From Chromera velia (taxonomy: Eukaryota > Sar > Chromeraceae), in the NCBI GenBank assembly GCA_018398765.1, contig JAHBMJ010000319.1:1-50115 (forward strand): a stretch of DNA of 50,115 nucleotides. Direction: 5' to 3'. The translations under genes were made by a program, and so were the position numbers. How positions within the stretch are numbered: position 1 is the stretch's first letter; the number at the start of each line of letters is the position of its first letter. Below are positions 24,101-34,945 of this stretch, piece by piece. The notes below the pieces were generated by a model. It made no database searches and had not been told where the DNA came from. It saw nothing but the letters and a program-made list of their open reading frames with translations.

Positions 24101-26825
24101 GGACAGCGATATGTCCCACAGTCACGGCAGAGGACTAAGGGGCGGGGCGGAGAGACGCCCTCTCCAGGGATCAGTTCTCACACACTCTGCTGCTTTTCTT
24201 GTTTTCCTCTCACCGTTTTCTTGTCATTTTCGATGCGGTCATCGCTCACGAACGGAGACGGGTGATACAAATATGAGATGGGCATGCTGCCGCAGTCACT
24301 GTGGCTTTTGACAGCAAAACGGTCCTTTGGAATACACAAATGATTCATTTTGTTTCACTCAAATCATATACAAGTTTTGGTTGTCTGACTTGAAGAGCCG
24401 AAGTCCCCTGCTGGAATGGCTGCTGCGACTGCTGTAGCTGCTGCAGCTGAGGCCTCCCTCGTTTCCCTCTGACCCCTCACCTTGTCACTGAAATGCCCTA
24501 CCCCTAGCCTTGCAAAGGGAAAGGAAAAAGTCCCCCAGAAATCTCAGTGCAAAACTAGATGAAATTCAAAAAGGTCTTTGTTTCCCCCCCCAGCACCTCA
24601 GTTGTCTCAGTCAGATCAAGAGGACCGAGAATTTTTTCCATGAGGTCTGATATCACTTGATACCATCTCTCTCAGAGCTTCTGTTTGTCGCTGCATGAGC
24701 TCTTCGTACGTCTCCTTCCCTCATCTTCCCTTCTTCTCCGACAGTAATGCACTCAAACTTTTCCCACGCTTGAGCCGTGCTGCCTCAGTCAAAGATCTTC
24801 CTTCTTTCACCTCTGTTCCCCCCCGATCCCCTCCCTTGTTTCCCCCCCTATCGTTAGCCGCCTACCGCTTCGAGTTTGAGATCCACTCTCTCTCGAGGGC
24901 CTGCCTGCTGTACAGAAACAGACGGCAGAAACGCTTGGCAACGTGAAGCTTCTCGTCAGGTATTTTGTCCCATTACAAGGCCAGACTGAGTCACTCTCAC
25001 TACCTGCATCCTTGTTCGCGTGCTCATGCTTGTGCTGCTGCTGTTCTATGACTGCTTCCTCATCCTAATTTGGAGTGGGGAGACAGAGGGGAACTATGGG
25101 AGGGGCAGAGGGGTGGGTGGATAGACGGGGAGTGAGGGACTCAGGGGAGGGGGGTAGAGGGCCTGGGCCAGCTCAGCCTAAGGACGAAGAAAGAAACGCA
25201 TCAAATTAGGAGGCTTGCTTCTGTTTCTCTTTTGTCTCCGGGGGTAGAGGGCCTGGGCCAGTTGAGAATAAAGAAAGAGATGTATCAAATTGGGAGGCTT
25301 GCTTCTGTTTCTCTTTTGTCTCGGGGGGTAGAGGGCCTGGGCCAGCTGAAGATGAAGAAAGAGACGCATCAAATTGGGATATTTGCTTCTGTTTCTCTTT
25401 TGTCTCCAGGGGTAGAGGACCTGGGCCACCTGAAGACGAAAAAAGAGACACATCAAATTGGGAGACTTGCTTCTGTTTCTCTTTTCTCTCCTTAGTTGTG
25501 ATGGCCCCTGCACATGCTGCTTCCACAGGTTCTTTGGCTCCTTGTAGAGCCTGTTGGCTCTCACCGTTTCCTGCAAACAGTAATAAGACATGCACAGATC
25601 GAAGGGCTTGCAATGGGGTCTGAAGGTAAGGATTGTTGTTACAGTAGGTAACATCCATGAAGGCACATACCTAGAACAAACTAAAACCAAACTAAAATCA
25701 GGCGAGCAGCGAAGGGAGTTGGCAGAAGCTTGCCTGACCGTGGTTACCGTTTGAGTGGGATCTGGATGAGTAAGAATAGAAGACGGATGTTGTTTCAAGA
25801 ATCTGTCATAACCATGTCCCGTCTCCCTTCGCTTTACCTCAATCAGCTCTGGAAGAAGAACGTCATGACGGAATTAATGATGATCGTTCAAATCAAGTTG
25901 TTCCTCCCCAAGTCGGCCCCCTCAATTCCTTCTAAGGCATCGATTCTTCAATGGCATCTCAAGACCGGGCCTGCATGAGGTACTCCTCTAACGCGAACTG
26001 TTGCTCCTGCCTGCAGGAAAGGGTGTTGCACGCCGATACACAAAAGGAGCCTTTGATCTTCTGGTCCGTCAATAAATTAAGAAGCCGTCACTCAAAGCTT
26101 CATTGTTGTAAATACCTGTGCTTACACACCCTAGCTGTAGTGCTTCTATGTGGGATCAACAAAAAAAGAGACTGCACTCCTGATTCTGGCTTAAGTTGAT
26201 CACTGAATAGATTTATATCCCACAGCTAGGTCAAACTGAAATGTCTTTTTCTCTTTCAGCTCCAAAAAGTGTACATACATGAAGCTGATTTTGTTATCCA
26301 TCTCAGCGAATGCGAAAAAGATTTTTTAGGAGACTTGAGATCTTTGATGATCTTTAAAAGTTATTTATCAAGCCTATCGCGCTTTCAAAATTTTAAATTG
26401 AGGTCCTCACCCTATTTATCGATGATACAAAACCACCATTCCCCCACTCCAGATTCGAGGTAAGAGAAGACACACTTGGTCATCCAAAGCTCTTTCCCTT
26501 GAGTTAATTTAAGGAGAATTGATCGCTAAGCAACACCGAGATAAGAAAAGCGCCTCACTAAGATTTGGTCTGCACTTCCATCCTGAAGAGCGTCCGGAAA
26601 ATGTATGACGCATGCCTACTGATTTTCGTAAAATCTAGCAAAATCGGTTAAATGCTACAGACGGAATATCCTACCGACGTCCTCCACTCGAGCGTCTCCA
26701 CCAATCTCCAACAGTGAATTAAGAATCTTTGTCAGACAACAGATGACAACAGTTGCATGGAAGTCTGATCGATCGAGAAATATCGAGAATGCATGCAATG
26801 CATCATTGCAAAACAAAAAGCCCAT
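21169..26825 (-). CDS. Uncharacterised multi-exon gene (possibly two), structure incomplete
   Basis: Several protein-like minus segments lie in one orientation, some bounded by good splice sites. They are: a possible first exon 26825-26675 (ATG 26825, MGFLFCNDALHAF, donor GTAGGA); a Lys/Gln/Ser-rich repeat exon about 25575-25207; a segment ending at 23136 with donor GTGAGT; a Pro/Gln linker followed by about 80 well-behaved residues, about 22905-22589; a basic segment ending at 22162 with donor GTCAGT (VEFGEYKTYVQNYKIHSG); and a final segment to TGA 21169-21171. Four of these frames share one phase over 2.6 kb, and in-frame TAG codons fall at three of the breaks, so exon borders are unsettled. 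No domain is recognised. The putative 5' end faces the SHMT gene across a GC-rich promoter. It could be one gene, two genes, or partly decayed. Confidence 0.4.
25150..25491 (-). repeat. 84-bp minisatellite encoding a 28-aa repeat
   Basis: Four units start at 25150, 25240, 25324 and 25408; the first interval is 90 bp, the others 84 bp. In the minus frame open to 25206 each unit reads KEKQKQxSQFDxSL followed by a Ser/Pro/Gly stretch ending GPGPLPxET. The 84-bp period is a multiple of three and the frame is kept through three units. The first unit on the plus coordinate (last in translation) has a CAA to TAA change. Confidence 0.8.
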
Positions 26826-26940
26826 TTTTCGGCGCAGCCCGCGCGAATGCATGGCCGCGCGCGGGCCCGGCCCGCGAGTGCATGGGTCGCGCGGGCGGCC
26901 CTATAGGGGCGGCCGTGGGCCGCGCCCTTATAGTGAGCTT
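26755..26940. promoter_or_regulatory. GC-rich bidirectional promoter-like element upstream of SHMT
   Basis: GATCGATCGAG (26767-26777) and ATGCATGCAATGCAT (26788-26802) are followed by about 110 bp of CGCG/GGCC-rich DNA with ATGCATGG and a second TGCATGG (26830-26935). It is about 200-380 bp before the SHMT ATG and overlaps the possible start of the minus-strand gene. Confidence 0.5.
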
Positions 26941-27133
26941 GGTTTGGTGCCAGAGTATGGCTTGGATGCGTATGTGTGTACATACTATACTTCTCTCCTT
27001 TGTCTACAGTACTGCAGGGAAGAGTAGTCTGCATGGTCGAGTGTGTATACGACCTCTCAAGATTGGTGCACTTTGCTCGAAGCGCTTGCTCCCTTCCACA
27101 GTCCTTGCCGTCTCCCCAGTCTCTCTCATCACG

Positions 27134-29141
27134 ATGCCGCGCATCCAGCCAGCCTTGGTCCTCTGCACCACCGGCTGCTTCTTCCTCCTCTCCCCTTTGA
27201 ACTCTCTGTCTTCCTCCATCTTCCACAAGCCTCTGTTCATTCTCTCAAGACTCAGAGGCCTCACTCATAAGAGAATTTCAAGTCAGTCGAGAAGACCTGA
27301 GAGGAGACGGGAAAGAACAAAGAACAGTCTCCTGCACAGATTCCCAAGCCCCCTCTCCTTTCTCGAAGAGGATGACAACGAAGTGTTCGCCATTATGGAG
27401 GACGAAAGAAACCGACAGTCCTCAGAAGTATGCCTGATCGCCAGTGAGAACTATGCCTCCCTCAATGTCATGACTGCCCTCGGATCCGAGTTGATGAACA
27501 AGTACTCAGAAGGGCAGCCGGGGGGGAGGTACTACGCAGGGAATGAGAACATCGACAGGTGGGGACTTTACAAATCGCTCGTTTCTTTTTTTTTGGTCAA
27601 GTTTTTTCTGTTGTTTCTTCTTGCTCTTCTACTTCTTCTTCTCCCTCTTCCTCTTCTTCTTCTTATCTCTATTGAAGAAGCTCTTCTGGTCATCTCTTTT
27701 TAGTGCAACTCCCTTTCACCTTGTGTGTGGCTGTCTGCAGACTCGAGAGGCTCTGCCAAGAGAGGGCACTCCGCCTTTTCGGCCTCGACTCGGGAGAGTG
27801 GGGTGTGAACGTGCAGCCCTACTCGGGCAGCCCTGCGAACTTTGCGGTCTACACGGCACTGTTGGAGCCCCACGACCGGGTGATGGGCCTCAGCCTCGAT
27901 TCGGGGGGACATCTAACTCATGGGTTCTATACTGCGAAGAAACGGGTGGGTCGGTCTTGTTCGGCAAAAAACACAAAAGGGAATCTGTTGCCTTCCCTTC
28001 ATTATTTCTTCCTTTCATCGATCTTGACACATTCTTGCTTTCTTTCTCACGAGAAGGAGAGAGAAAGGCCTAACACCTCACCCCCACCCCTTTTCGGATC
28101 ACCATGGACCTTCCTGCTTCACTGCACCCACAGGACCCTCTTGACTCCCTTGCAATTCTGTTTGCCTGACTGCAGGTGAGTGCCACCTCCGTGTACTTCG
28201 AGTCCCTCCCGTATTCAGTTGACCCAAACACGGGCCTTATTGACTACGATGAACTGCAGAGGTACGTTTGTTGTTTTGCGCGTCGGCCCGGTTGATCTTC
28301 GCCTGTTGATGCGTATCAATCTTTCGTATCGCGAATCACGCGGTCGGCCTTTTGATGGCGCTCAATCTCATTCCTGGCACACAACTGTGATGACAACAAG
28401 ATTCGAACGACGCAAAAAGAATCTCAACTCATTCACAAACAGTTCCGCATGAAGTGGGCCGCTTACTGCTCTGCTCTTCATGACAGCATGGGTTAAGTCC
28501 AACGAAGGGCCTCATCAATCAATCACCGTCAGTGGCCTCCCTGTCAATCTGTTCGTGTCCTTCCTTGTGAGATGTTGAAAGAAGGAAACTTCACTCTCTG
28601 ACTCACTCACCCACGATGGAGCTGCCTTCTTCATTTCCCGATGTATAAATGCACTCGATGGATCGAAAATATCCACCGGCAGAATTTTTTCCGCCTTTCC
28701 TTAATTTTCTTCGCACATTCCCCCCCCCCCCTTCCCAACAGGCTAGCCCTTCTATTTAAACCGAAACTCCTAATTGGAGGTGCCTCAGCATACCCTCGTG
28801 AAATTGACTGGGGGAGGCTGAGAGAGATCGCTGACTCTGTTGGAGCATTCCTGCTTGCAGGTCCGTACGTTTCTTTTCTTCCATCTCCTTCTCTGCTTCT
28901 GGGTAGTGTTGAAAAAAGAAAAGGGCCGAGGAAGAACATCTCGCATGGGTCTCTTGATTCTTCCGTTCTCTCTGCGGTTCGCATTTTCCATGTCCATTTG
29001 TTTGTCTTCACAGAAGCGGTAATCCATTTTGCCGGCATGTCTGCACCTCTCTATTTCTTTGCGTGTGTGTGTGTGTGTGTGTCTGTGTCTCTCTCTCTGT
29101 GTGTGTGTGTGTGTGTGTGCGTGCATGCGTGTGTGTATGTG

Positions 29142-29189
<48 letters not shown>

Positions 29190-31731
29190 CGTGTGCGTGT
29201 GTGAATGTGTTCAGATATGGCCCACATCAGCGGTCTGGTTGCTGGGGGGGTTGCGAAGCCTCCCTTTCCGTTTTGTGACGTCGTGACCTCCACAACGCAC
29301 AAAACGTGAGTGGAAATCATGACAAGATTTATGTTTCTAAAACTTCTTGCTAACCTGCGGAACTTGAAGAAGTGGGGAAGAGGGCAAGGCTCAGAAAGTG
29401 CATGAATGAATGAAATGGCTGGCGCGGGTGGGTTCGCTGTGGGTTGATTCCATTTGCATCAAATGATTGGTGGATAGATGCGTTGGGGGGAAACTGCTTA
29501 GGATGTATCTCAGTGGGCGTGTCTGTGCCTCAGTAGTCGTGTGGCGGAGGAAGGGGGGCAGCTATTCGACTTCCGCAGCATCCGTCTTGCTTTCTTATTG
29601 TCTGGATGGATGTTGTCATTCAATTCAACCGCTCTTCAATTCCCTGCAGATTGAGAGGTCCCCGTTCTGGCATCATCTTCATGAGAAAGGACCTGGAGAC
29701 GAGGATTAATGAGGCCGTCTTTCCGGGGTTGCAGGTCAGAAACAAATAGATAAATAACTTAGAGGAGAGAACGCGAAATGAAGTGCGGGCATGGGATGAT
29801 TTTTCTCATTCCCTGGCTGGTGTAGGTGCAGATGGAGGACAGCATCAGTTGGTCGTTGTCCGGAGAAAAAGCGTATTTTTTCGAAAATGCAACTGGCTTG
29901 TTTCCGCTTTGTTGGTTCCTCTTTTCTTCCACCTACTCTGTGTGTGTCACTCGATGTCCCTCCCCCTTGTTTTTCGTCTTCTCTGTGTACGTTGATCGCG
30001 ATATCTACGCCCAGGGGGGGCCCCACAACGAAAAAATTGGAGCGTTGGCGGTCGCCCTCAGAGAGGCAGACTCTGAAGGATTTCGGGAGTACGCACAAAA
30101 GGTGAGGGGGAATTCGGGGGGTCGGATTGACTGGCTTTGTAAGGGGGAATGGCTGTGGCTTCCGTCAGACCCATTGGAGAGCGCGACCGCGGAAAAGGGG
30201 TGGTGTGCCAGAAAGAGAAAATTCTCAAGTCTGTGTTCCCAGAGGTTGCACCACGCCCAAACGGTCATCTAGCAGTCCTTTATCTTTTATCTTGTCTCTC
30301 GGCATCGGTCTCCCTAGCTCCTTCTTGCGCGCGCGCGCGCGCGCATGTGTGTGTGTGTGTGTGCTCTCTTTCTGAAAGCTTCCACGGATATATTTTTTTC
30401 CTGATGGTTGCAGGTTGTGGCGAATGCACAAGCGCTTGCACGGAGGCTGGTAGAAGTTCATGGTTGCTCTCTGAGTACTGGAGGGACAGACAATCATTTG
30501 GTGTGTCCGCATGAGTGGCGGTCCATTACAGTCACTTGGTTCCTGTCCGGTTTGCCCTTTCCCCCCCTATTTTTCGTTCTCTCTCTCATCGTGCTGGACG
30601 TTTCCGTAAGCACGAGTCCCGCCTCTGTCTCAGCATGCGTGTTTTTTTATGGGTCTTTGCGCGTGCGAGTATGCGCTTGTCCAAGGAAGAAGCAAGCCTT
30701 CTCTCTGATGGACTTCGCATCCTTGATTCCCTCCCAGGTCCTCTGGGATGTTCGCAAGGAAGGTCTGACCGGATCGAAAGTCGAAAAGGTCCTGGAACGG
30801 TGTGGACTCATCGGTCGGTCTGTCGGTCTGTCGGTCAGGACCCGGATGGCTTGCTTTCGGGGTTGTTCTTTTTCTTCTTTCACCCTTTTCGTTTCCTTCC
30901 CTTCGGTGTCTTGAGCTCGTTCTAGCTTTGACACAGGGTACGTACCGTCTCTTTGATGGTACTGGTCGTGCGTCTGCCTCTTTTTCCCTCCATGAATTAA
31001 GTACGAGCAAGGTCAGTACGAGCCAGTGAACAAACAGATGACATTCATTGCCCTTGCAACCGTAATTGGAAACTTTGAGGCTGATCGGCTTGTGTCCGTA
31101 CCCTTCTTTGCTGGTCTGTGTTCTTTTCATCTCGTGGCTTTCCCTTTGTTTGAATTCACTTTGTGTCACCTCTCATTCCCCTACTTGCTCCCATCCTGCC
31201 ATCACTCGACAGTCAGAGGCGCTCAACAAGATATTCATACAAGGAAAGAGGCTTCCTGCGCATTCATGCACTAGTCTGAGTTCCAAGTCTCACTTGCCTG
31301 TGTGTTCATCTCTTTTCGTAATTTGCTTGGTTGGTCTTGCAGCCAACAAGAACACGGTGGCAGGTGACAAGTCTGCCGCCTCCCCTGGGGGTATCCGGTT
31401 GGGGACACCGGCCATGACGACGCGGGGATTCGGTGCGGCGGAGTTCGAGTGGGTGGGGGACCTCCTTGTGGAGGGTTTGGGGATTGCACAGAAGGCGCAG
31501 GACGCTTGTAGAGAGAGAAACGGAGAGGGATCTTCAGGTGTTGTGAAGCTTCGTGAGTTTGTGGAAGTGCTTGAAGATCCTTCTTTGGAGTTCAGAGAGC
31601 AGTGTGAGGAAGTCAGGAGACGGGTGCGGGAGACGGTTGAGAAGTTTCCCCTCCCGTCTGTTCACAAAAGACGAGAAGTGCAGTGTTTGCAACAAAAGGC
31701 AGCAGCGGAAGCGCCGCAGCAACCAAGCTGA
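27134..31731 (+). CDS. SHMT: Serine hydroxymethyltransferase with bipartite plastid-type leader, 10 exons
   Basis: Exons: 27134-27558, 27741-27945, 28176-28261, 28742-28860, 29215-29305, 29650-29734, 30015-30101, 30414-30500, 30738-30813, 31343-31731. They total 1650 nt (549 aa) with all phases consistent. The enzyme interconverts serine plus tetrahydrofolate and glycine plus 5,10-methylene-tetrahydrofolate, using PLP. Seen: [13 protein letters not shown] (~97-109), [45 protein letters not shown], the PLP-lysine motif TTHKT (Lys ~308), [14 protein letters not shown] and [13 protein letters not shown]. No core block is missing. Residues 1-27 form a hydrophobic signal peptide, followed by a ~45-residue Arg/Ser-rich segment before the mature enzyme. 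That order predicts import into a plastid with extra membranes; this is inferred. The C-terminal ~25 residues after the core are Lys/Gln-rich. The first ATG before the signal peptide was chosen. Confidence 0.93.
29058..29212. repeat. (GT)n microsatellite in SHMT intron 4
   Basis: A long interrupted GT tract, with CT and TA (29140-29152) interruptions, runs up to a few bases before the exon 5 acceptor at 29214. It creates false Val-Cys frames on plus and Thr-His frames on minus. Confidence 0.9.
30328..30362. repeat. (GC)n(GT)n microsatellite in SHMT intron 7
   Basis: About 16 bp of alternating GC is followed by about 17 bp of alternating GT, between exons ending at 30101 and starting at 30414. 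Alternating purine-pyrimidine of this kind can adopt Z-DNA; that is general knowledge, not shown here. Confidence 0.85.
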
Positions 31732-32590
31732 GCGTCAACCGGAAGCCAGGATTAGTAGTCGGAGTGATGGCGGGGGCCGCGGGGATGAACATGAGTTTTT
31801 AACATTTCTTTTGAAACTCAGAAGAAGTTTTCAACTATAAATACACTTCAATAGTGTTTGTCATTAAAATTATCAATCAAAAAGGGAAGCGAGGTTCTTA
31901 ATCCAAAACGATTTTTTTTGTAGTATATGAAATCCTTTTTATAAAAGCAGTATCTGAAATATCATATCATACCAGAGTAGGCAGTTTCACAGATGTGGCT
32001 ACTTTAATAATCATTGTCATTAATCAATTTTATGCAAATCTTCGATCGGCGCTATATGTAGTTTTATGCAGTTTTTGATGAAGAGTTATGGAGAGTTTAT
32101 TTATTCTCTGTAATTATATATATTTTAAGGTAGATTTAGGTATAAAATGTTTTTTTAAAGGAGCAATTCCAGGTTTGTGGTTAGCTAGATTAGTAAATCT
32201 TGGTGCTTTTCAAAGTTGTTTGTTTAAACAGTTAGAAATTGGAAAGTGTTAAAGTGTACTAAGGGGAGGGGCGGTTTAAATAAGAAGTTTCAAATATTCA
32301 TCTTTTTTTGATGATTTAAAAATTTTTATGAGAAATTAAGACACTCTGAAAAGTACAGAGTAGTACAGAGTCAGTAGAAGGAAAGCTCAGAGCGATCTCC
32401 AGTGGTCAGTTTTAGAAGACAATCTTCGACTGTCCCTTCGACTGTCCCCCATTGCCGGTCCCTCTACACTAATATGAGTAATATACACATAAAACTAAAA
32501 AAATAAATATGAGTCTGTAGGCTGGGCCCGACCTGGCTGGGCGTCGGGGATCGACTTTGGGGGGGAAATTTCGGGCCTTGCCATGCAAAC
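31732..32590. other. SHMT 3' flank and AT-rich spacer
   Basis: After the SHMT stop, AT-rich, CpG-poor DNA runs from about 31800 to 32520. No open frame or RNA gene is seen. Confidence 0.6.
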
Positions 32591-32599
32591 GCTTGTCAA

Positions 32600-32933
32600 A
32601 GATCCGCGCGCGGACCGAGCGCGCGGATCGATGCAATTAAGGAACGAAGGATGGACGGATGCATGCCTTTCTGTGCATGCATGCATGGAAATACATGGAA
32701 AGACGGACACACGCGCATGAAAGCGTGAACGCATGACAAAACATCTTGCTTCGATCGCACTGCATGTGAGAAAACGAAGAAGAGAAGAGGAACCTTTGCA
32801 CTTGCGTAGCCGCATTGACTGTGGATTGGGAAGATCTCAAGATCGAGATTGACTGTGTGCTGCCACGAAAGTTTGCTCTGCTCGATCACAGCATCAACGC
32901 CACCGCACGATTCCCTCACAACTCTCTACCGGA
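32600..32933 (+). promoter_or_regulatory. Composite upstream element and 5' leader of the kinase-like gene
   Basis: CGCGCGG and GAGCGCGCGGATCGATG occur at 32606-32633. GGATGCATGCC and TGTGCATGCATGCATGG follow at 32657-32688, so all three composite components fall within ~85 bp. The remaining ~245 bp to ATG 32934 is probably promoter plus 5' untranslated leader. Confidence 0.5.
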
Positions 32934-33453
32934 ATGTCGTTCTCAAAAGTTCTCCTCGGCGCATTTGCCGGAGGCTTCGTCCTCACCACCGCCACTCACA
33001 ACTTCCTGGGATCACGTTCCAGTGCGCTCGTGCCCTACGGTGTGTCCCAAGCAGAGGCCTCTGAGCTCGACTCGATGCCCGTGCTGCTGGAGAGGATGTC
33101 TGCCAGTGGGAACCCTCAACAGTGTTCCGGCAAATACCTCGAGGGCCTCGACATGGGCGACTGGAAAGCGGAACAATACTTGGGGGGTGGCATGTTCGGC
33201 AAAGTGTACAAGGCGAAAATCAAGAAGAGCTCACGACCGAAAGATGACAACACGGGAATAGACTGCGGATACCTCGGCAAATGGGGTCGGTCAGTCAGTG
33301 TAGCCATCGATCGATCGAGCGCGTGCATGCATGTCAGCCAGGCAAGGTGCACGGGAAAATAGAGTTTCGAAGGTGGATTCCATGTATGCGTGCTCCTGTG
33401 TGCGGCAGCTGCTTTCTGACTCTGCATGGCTAACTTCTGCACTTCAGACTTCA

Positions 33454-33490
<37 letters not shown>

Positions 33491-34389
33491 ATGTCAGGTT
33501 GACTTTGCCAGTTTCATGCGATCATCCACTTACCCCCTCTGCGTTTCTCACCCCCCTTGATGCTTGTCTACCTGCCCTTGATGCTTGTCTACCTGCAGGC
33601 CGTTCGAAGGTGATGAAGGAATACTTCGCTGTGAAAGTCATGCCCTACCGCACTGGCTCGCATACCTCTAACGGGTACAGCGAGGCAATGCAAGAGGAGG
33701 AGAGGATTCAATATTTCATGACGGAAAGGCACGTTTGCTCGGGTACCGACCGTTGTGAATGTTTCCCTTCTACGGTGCCTCTTTGGTGGGAGTTCGTGAC
33801 CGACAGCCTCGAACTCAGCTTCGTTGATCCGGAAGGTAATTTTAACACCGCCAAGAAACAAGCCTGGATAAGCGGCTGGCATGCCGTCAACGGCAAGGCC
33901 CCGGCAGTCGTGATGATCCAGCAGCTCCAGAAGGGTACGGTCAGTCGATTGGTCGGGCCGTACATAATGAATGCATGCAGGTGTGCCTCCCTTCCGACCT
34001 GTATTGATTCTCTCTACGGCCAGTGCATATATGGACGTTGGAAGAGACTCAGTACGCTGGAAGAAAAACTTTTGTCCCCGGTCACGTCTGACTTCCTTTA
34101 TTCGTGCTTCATGTATGCAGCTGCACGGTTACTGGAAGAGCACGAATCTGGTCGACGATCCCAACAGCACCGGCGAGAAGAAAGCGAAAACGAAGGCTGG
34201 GAAGGCCGCCCTGTTCATGCTCTCCTTCATCATGAACAACCTTCTGTACTGGGACATCAACCACGGAGACGGTCATTGGGATAACCTGATGGTCATGCAC
34301 TTCGCCAACGATGTGGACCCCTGTGATCCCAAATCCAGCGGCCAAAACACCTGCTCGGTCTGGTGTTTCAAGTTCCAGGTCAGTCTATC

Positions 34390-34422
<33 letters not shown>

Positions 34423-34945
34423 TGATCTATGCATCTGTGTGTGTTTGCCGTTGGATGGATGGACGGACGGATGGATGGATGGATGGGTGGATGGATGGAT
34501 GGGTGGATGGGTGGATGGATGGATGCAGGACATGGAGTACGAAAAGGACGAAAACAACGAGGTCAACCTGAACGTGCTTGTCCCGGTCGAGAACGAAAAA
34601 TGCATCAAGGCGAACCAGATGCAAAACTTCATGCTTCGCCTCGGTGACTACGGTGCCGCAAAAGTCGAGAGTTCCAACGCGCGCAACGGCAACTTGCAAG
34701 ACTCCAACAAAAAATACGGGTACTCGGGTAAACTCGGCGACATCTACAGGCCCGCGGGGTCGTGCGAAGACTACAAGGCGTTGAACAAGCTGTGCGAGTC
34801 GTTGGGGTTTGACGACTGTCCTGACTTTACCCCAAACTCTGACAGAAATGACAACATGAAGGCCTATTTGTCCGACTATTTCGATGAGATCATCGTCGAC
34901 CGACCCACCGACGGGACTGGGATCTGTGACTTCGGCCACAATTAA
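32934..34945 (+). CDS. Secreted divergent protein-kinase-like protein, 4 exons
   Basis: Exons: 32934-33285, 33599-33939, 34121-34378, 34529-34945; 455 aa, phases consistent. An N-terminal hydrophobic stretch ([15 protein letters not shown], ~6-20) suggests a signal peptide or anchor. A glycine loop [13 protein letters not shown] (~83-95) and a VAIK-type lysine (YFAVKV, Lys130) fit the N-lobe. The catalytic loop reads HGDGHWDN (~279-286), closer to the HGDxHxxN of aminoglycoside-phosphotransferase/ABC1-type kinases than to HRDLKPEN. The metal-binding motif is DYG (~357) in place of DFG. Essential Lys, Asp and Asn are present, so activity is possible. Several Cys in the C-terminal part would suit a secreted protein. 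No APE-type activation-segment end is obvious. Secreted divergent kinases (ROP, FIKK) are known from apicomplexan relatives; orthology is not claimed. Donors are GTCGGT, GTCAGT and GTCAGT. Confidence 0.75.
33456..33490. repeat. (GT)n microsatellite in kinase intron 1
   Basis: An uninterrupted TG run lies between the exons ending at 33285 and starting at 33599. Further downstream in the same intron a 21-bp sequence is exactly duplicated in tandem (33555-33575, 33576-33596) next to the acceptor. Confidence 0.9.
34391..34526. repeat. Tetranucleotide repeats filling kinase intron 3
   Basis: A (GACA)n tract at 34391-34423 begins 12 bases after the GTCAGT donor. A (GGAT)n/(GGTG) tract at 34452-34526 runs into the acceptor, whose TGCAG is fused to the last repeat. 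The intron is 150 nt and open in frame. Confidence 0.9.

Noticed and set aside
21169-24960. A reassigned TAG codon (nuclear code change) to explain in-frame TAGs on the minus strand
   Set aside because: Other firm genes in the window use TAG, TAA and TGA as ordinary stops (for example TAG at the end of the rhodanese gene), TGA and TAA also interrupt this region, and several TAGs coincide with plausible splice borders.
29029-29320. Val-Cys-rich and Thr-His-rich frames at 29.0-29.3 kb
   Set aside because: They come from the GT microsatellite in SHMT intron 4; the real SHMT exons lie on either side.
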